From: an uncultured Blautia sp.
Lineage (GTDB): Bacteria; Bacillota; Clostridia; Lachnospirales; Lachnospiraceae
DNA: 8,621 bases
Assembly: GCF_934424005.1 (NCBI RefSeq)
Contig: NZ_CAKRXI010000063.1
Coordinates: 1 to 8,621 of the forward strand
Reading direction: 5' to 3'
A program made the translations under genes and the position numbers. The notes under the pieces were generated by a model. That model was not told the DNA's origin. It searched no databases and saw only the letters and a list, made by a program, of their open reading frames with translations. The stretch's first letter is position 1. Each line of letters begins with the position of its first letter. Positions 6,071 through 8,621 of the stretch are shown piece by piece.

Positions 6071-6112
6071 CATACGCAGGACACCTACTACTTTATTCAA
6101 AGGAGTTTTTCT

Positions 6113-6829
6113 ATGCGTACTGCAATTATCGAAGACATTGCGGAAAATACTAAAATACTGCTAAATCACCTGCAGCAGTATGAAAAAGAGACTGGTATTT
6201 CTATCCATACCACTTCCTTTCAAAATGGCATGGATTTTATATCTGACTATCATCCCGTCTGGGATCTGATTCTGCTTGATATCGAAATGCCCCTTATGAA
6301 TGGAATAGAAACCGCACGAAAAATCCGCCGGCTTGATCCGGACGTACTGATCATTTTCGTCACATGTATGGCACAGTATGCGATTGAGGGCTACTCTGTA
6401 CGGGCTCTCGATTATATTTTAAAACCTGTTCATTATTACTCTTTTGCTTCTAAAATGGATCAGGTGATGGAAATACTTGCCACCCGGCAAAAAAAGAAGC
6501 TGATCATACATGCACGAAATGAACATATCCGTCTGGCTCCGGAACAACTGCTTTATGTAGAAGTTCAGAATCACACGCTCTGTTATCATACACAGCAGAA
6601 ACTTTTATATGCAACTGGGAACCAATCTCTCACCCGGCTTGCAGCGGAACTTGCCGACTGCGGTTTTGCACGCTGTCATCAGGCTTTTTTAGTCAACCTT
6701 CAATATGTGGTTCGTTATGATAAAAATAATATCTGGCTTCCCAACGATATGCTTCCAATGAGCCGCAGCTACTACAAATCATTCACTCAGGCACTACTCA
6801 CCACCTGTTCCATGGAGGGAAATTTGTAA
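6113..6829 (+). CDS. LytTR-family response regulator (AgrA/VirR-like)
   Basis: The product has 238 residues. The ATG at 6113 follows AAGGAG (6100-6105); an earlier in-frame ATG at 6059 lies before the predicted transcription start and lacks a site. The receiver domain (1-120) has the acidic pocket E7/D8, phosphoacceptor D56 in LLDIEMP, T84 in FVTCMAQ and K104 in ILKP, so it is phosphorylatable. A LytTR DNA-binding domain (about 132-235) follows, with LYVEVQNHT, a CHQAFLVNLQYV segment and a C-terminal LPMSRSYYKSF. Regulators of this class bind short direct repeats upstream of target promoters. It is activated by the kinase encoded immediately downstream (TAATG overlap), almost certainly its cognate partner. 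Likely targets are its own divergent promoter region, including the EAL gene, and surface or secreted functions; both are inferences from position and family. Confidence 0.93.
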   Translation: MRTAIIEDIAENTKILLNHLQQYEKETGISIHTTSFQNGMDFISDYHPVWDLILLDIEMPLMNGIETARKIRRLDPDVLIIFVTCMAQYAIEGYSVRALDYILKPVHYYSFASKMDQVMEILATRQKKKLIIHARNEHIRLAPEQLLYVEVQNHTLCYHTQQKLLYATGNQSLTRLAAELADCGFARCHQAFLVNLQYVVRYDKNNIWLPNDMLPMSRSYYKSFTQALLTTCSMEGNL

Positions 6830-8181
6830 TGATTCCAAAAATATTGATTCTTGGCACAATGGAATGCTGTCTTTTTTCTTCTTTTTTATTTTCAAAGGTT
6901 CTTCCTAAACGCCAGCATTTTCTATTCAGACTCGGGATGATGTTTTTTCTGGAAATGATCCTCGCATTTCCTCTTTTACTGTTTCGAAACAAAGTCTCAT
7001 TTTACCTGAAAAACAGGTCAGATCCTACTTTGCTGAACTTTGGTATGTCCTTCAATGTCGTTACAGAACTGATTTTATATTTACTGCTTCTCACACTCTT
7101 TTTTCTGGTCTGCCATAGGATAACGTTTCAAAACGCTCTGTATTGTTCCGTATGTGCTTATCTTACACAGGATTTAGCCTATACACTTTTTGCTTTTATT
7201 TTACCTGAAGCTTCACACCGGGGCAGTCGTCCTGTAAAACCAGAAACCTTGTGGATTGAAATACTGATTCTTTTACTTTGTAATACAGTCATTTATCAGC
7301 TGTTCATACTTCCTGTCATCTCCCGCCTGGATCAGCTTACAGAAATCCGTTATCCTTTGATTTATATGATTTTTGTTCTTATGATTGGATGTATTCTTGG
7401 CACACAGTCCAGCATACATTTGACTACTGCCGGCACTGGTTCTTTCCGTATTTCACTCCTTTATGATCTGTTGCTCACTTTTTCTGCACTGGCTGCACAG
7501 ATACTGATTTTTAAGCAGGCTCACTATAAACAGCGTCTGGTTCTGGAGCGGAAATTACGTCTGTTGGAATACCGCAATTTTGATGCTTATCGAAATTCTG
7601 TTCAAGTACTGCGTAAAAGAACTCACGATATGAAACATATCATTGCCGCCCTGCAGCAGGATCAAAGAGCGGGAAACCAAAAAGAACTTCTCCAGGAATT
7701 ACAAAACTCCATCAATCGTTATGATGCTTCTCTTAATACCGGAAATGCCTCCCTGGATACATTACTCGCTCGTGTATGGGATCAGTGCCAACAGCAGGAA
7801 ATCCTCTGGACCTGTATGGCAGATGGAAAATCTCTGGAATTTGTAGACCCTTTCGATCTGTACATTATGATTGGAAATGCACTTGACAATGCCATCGAAT
7901 GTCTGTGTCAGGTTCCAGAAAAAGAAAAACGATTTTTATCTATCAATATTCGCAAGAAAAACTGTCTCATCCTTTTTTCTATTCGAAATTACTGTCAACA
8001 GATGCCCGAAATGATTCAGGGCCTTCCTGTTACCACCAAAAAGGAGAAACTGGAACACGGATATGGAATGAAAAACATTCAGGAAATCGTACAAAAATAT
8101 AACGGACAGATGCAGGTTCGTTTTGAGAATCATACATTTATACTGAATATCCTTCTTCCTTCACCAGATCCGGCTTCCTGA
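6829..8181 (+). CDS. GHKL-family sensor histidine kinase (AgrC-like)
   Basis: The product has 450 residues. The start ATG overlaps the regulator stop by one base (TAATG), with GGAGGG at 6814-6819 as ribosome binding site, so the two genes are translationally coupled. About seven membrane helices lie at residues 5-24, 36-52, 76-95, 103-125, 143-161, 175-191 and 208-228, as in peptide-sensing AgrC-type kinases. A dimerisation/linker helix (about 230-265) leads to the phosphoacceptor H266 in THDMKHII. The GHKL ATPase domain has its N-box at N350 (NALDNAIE) and a G-box at G411-N416 (GYGMKN). The sensor region is poorly conserved in this family, so the ligand cannot be named. No AgrB protease or AgrD peptide gene is visible nearby. 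The 3' end overlaps the convergent sortase gene by 21 bp. Confidence 0.92.
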   Translation: MIPKILILGTMECCLFSSFLFSKVLPKRQHFLFRLGMMFFLEMILAFPLLLFRNKVSFYLKNRSDPTLLNFGMSFNVVTELILYLLLLTLFFLVCHRITFQNALYCSVCAYLTQDLAYTLFAFILPEASHRGSRPVKPETLWIEILILLLCNTVIYQLFILPVISRLDQLTEIRYPLIYMIFVLMIGCILGTQSSIHLTTAGTGSFRISLLYDLLLTFSALAAQILIFKQAHYKQRLVLERKLRLLEYRNFDAYRNSVQVLRKRTHDMKHIIAALQQDQRAGNQKELLQELQNSINRYDASLNTGNASLDTLLARVWDQCQQQEILWTCMADGKSLEFVDPFDLYIMIGNALDNAIECLCQVPEKEKRFLSINIRKKNCLILFSIRNYCQQMPEMIQGLPVTTKKEKLEHGYGMKNIQEIVQKYNGQMQVRFENHTFILNILLPSPDPAS

Positions 8182-8621
8182 TCTTACATTTTCAGACACC
8201 GGCATCCAGCCGATGAGTACGTATCTTCCATTAGGAGTTCCATCTGAGGTACACGTAGATAAAGTGATAAACTGACCATTCTTTATCTGCATCCCTTCTT
8301 TCCAGTGGAGAGCCCTTTTCTGTAACCAGTCAGCATATGCAGCCGTACCTCCGATGATTTCTGTTGTCACATCATACACAACCGGATCATATGCATCTGC
8401 TCGCAGAAAAGCAAAGAACGTAATATCGTGCCATATATTTCCATCATATAATTCACCTTTAAGATGTGATTCAAAAAACGAAAGATCCGTATACGCATCA
8501 AGCTCACCAAACATCGTATTTTTTGCCATGTGATGACCATAAAGAATAATATTCGGATCAGAAAAATCTGATGCATTTCGATAATCCATAAAGATGCTGC
8601 CGGAAAGGGAGTCCTTTCCAA
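8161..8621 (-). CDS. Class B sortase, 5' end beyond the right edge
   Basis: The frame is open from the right edge to TGA at 8163-8161, giving 152 visible residues of a family usually about 220-270 long, so the N-terminal signal anchor and early strands are missing. The internal ATG at 8589 is not the start, because the frame reads upstream as GKDSLSGSIFMDYRN, a characteristic class B sortase entry. The catalytic triad is visible: His in LYGHHM (8533-8535), Cys in TLSTC (8251-8253) and Arg in GRYVL (8224-8226). Sortases are membrane-anchored, extracytoplasmic cysteine transpeptidases that attach proteins bearing a C-terminal sorting signal to cell-wall peptidoglycan. No substrate protein is visible in the window. 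It converges on the kinase gene with a 21-bp overlap of coding ends. Confidence 0.92.
   Translation of the reverse strand, partial: GKDSLSGSIFMDYRNASDFSDPNIILYGHHMAKNTMFGELDAYTDLSFFESHLKGELYDGNIWHDITFFAFLRADAYDPVVYDVTTEIIGGTAAYADWLQKRALHWKEGMQIKNGQFITLSTCTSDGTPNGRYVLIGWMPVSENVRSGSRIW

Noticed and set aside
6038..6100. N-terminal extension of the EAL protein from TTG 6100 or ATG 6073
   Set aside because: A consensus GGAGGTG sits 8 nt before the ATG at 6037, and the extension would cover both candidate -10 elements.
6059..6112. Longer start for the LytTR response regulator
   Set aside because: The added 18 residues precede the receiver domain's usual start, lie across the promoter and lack a ribosome binding site; AAGGAG serves the ATG at 6113.
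6798..6992. 64-residue minus-strand ORF between the two-component genes, considered as a signal-peptide gene
   Set aside because: It lies antisense within coding sequence, has no ribosome binding site and no AgrD-like features.
8166..8184. AGATC/GATCT hairpin at the kinase-sortase junction as terminator
   Set aside because: It has only a 5-bp AT-rich stem and no adjacent T-run in either direction.

Overview
The window looks like chromosomal DNA from a low-to-moderate GC Gram-positive anaerobe of the Bacillota, most plausibly a gut Lachnospiraceae-type Clostridia. This is inferred from strong AGGAGG ribosome binding sites, an HPr-like protein, a LytTR response regulator with a GHKL kinase, a class B sortase and a membrane-bound EAL protein. 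The genus cannot be fixed from sequence alone.

Left third (1-3446): a minus-strand operon reading right to left. A GntP-family gluconate/sugar-acid permease is followed after 13 nt by a 78-residue HPr-like protein whose phospho-histidine is replaced by Asp. After another 18 nt comes an IlvD/Edd-family dehydratase that runs off the left edge. The logic is uptake of a sugar acid and its dehydration to a 2-keto-3-deoxy acid, with a Crh-like protein as a possible regulator. The 281-bp gap upstream of the permease is unusually structured. The 5' leader is made almost wholly of about 31-nt imperfect direct repeats, each a copy of the segment carrying the permease ribosome binding site. The repeats generate a chain of very short upstream ORFs, the last ending on the permease Shine-Dalgarno. 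A cre-like site also lies in this leader.

Middle (3447-4136): a divergent GntR/FadR-family (FCD) regulator, the obvious candidate controller of the permease operon. It has a good promoter (TTGACA-17-TATCAT) with an inverted repeat, TTGGCACCAA, in the spacer.

Right half (4139-8621): a different, visibly more AT-rich module. A seven-helix membrane protein with a degenerate GGDEF and an intact EAL domain (c-di-GMP phosphodiesterase) is transcribed leftwards. It is divergent from an AgrA/AgrC-like pair, a LytTR response regulator and a GHKL histidine kinase overlapping by one base (TAATG). The two divergent units share a 75-bp intergenic region in which their candidate -10 elements overlap. The kinase gene overlaps tail-to-tail by 21 bp with a class B sortase gene entering from the right edge. 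No AgrB/AgrD-like peptide genes are visible, so the signal for the two-component system is unknown. No RNA genes, insertion sequences, CRISPR arrays or attachment sites were seen.
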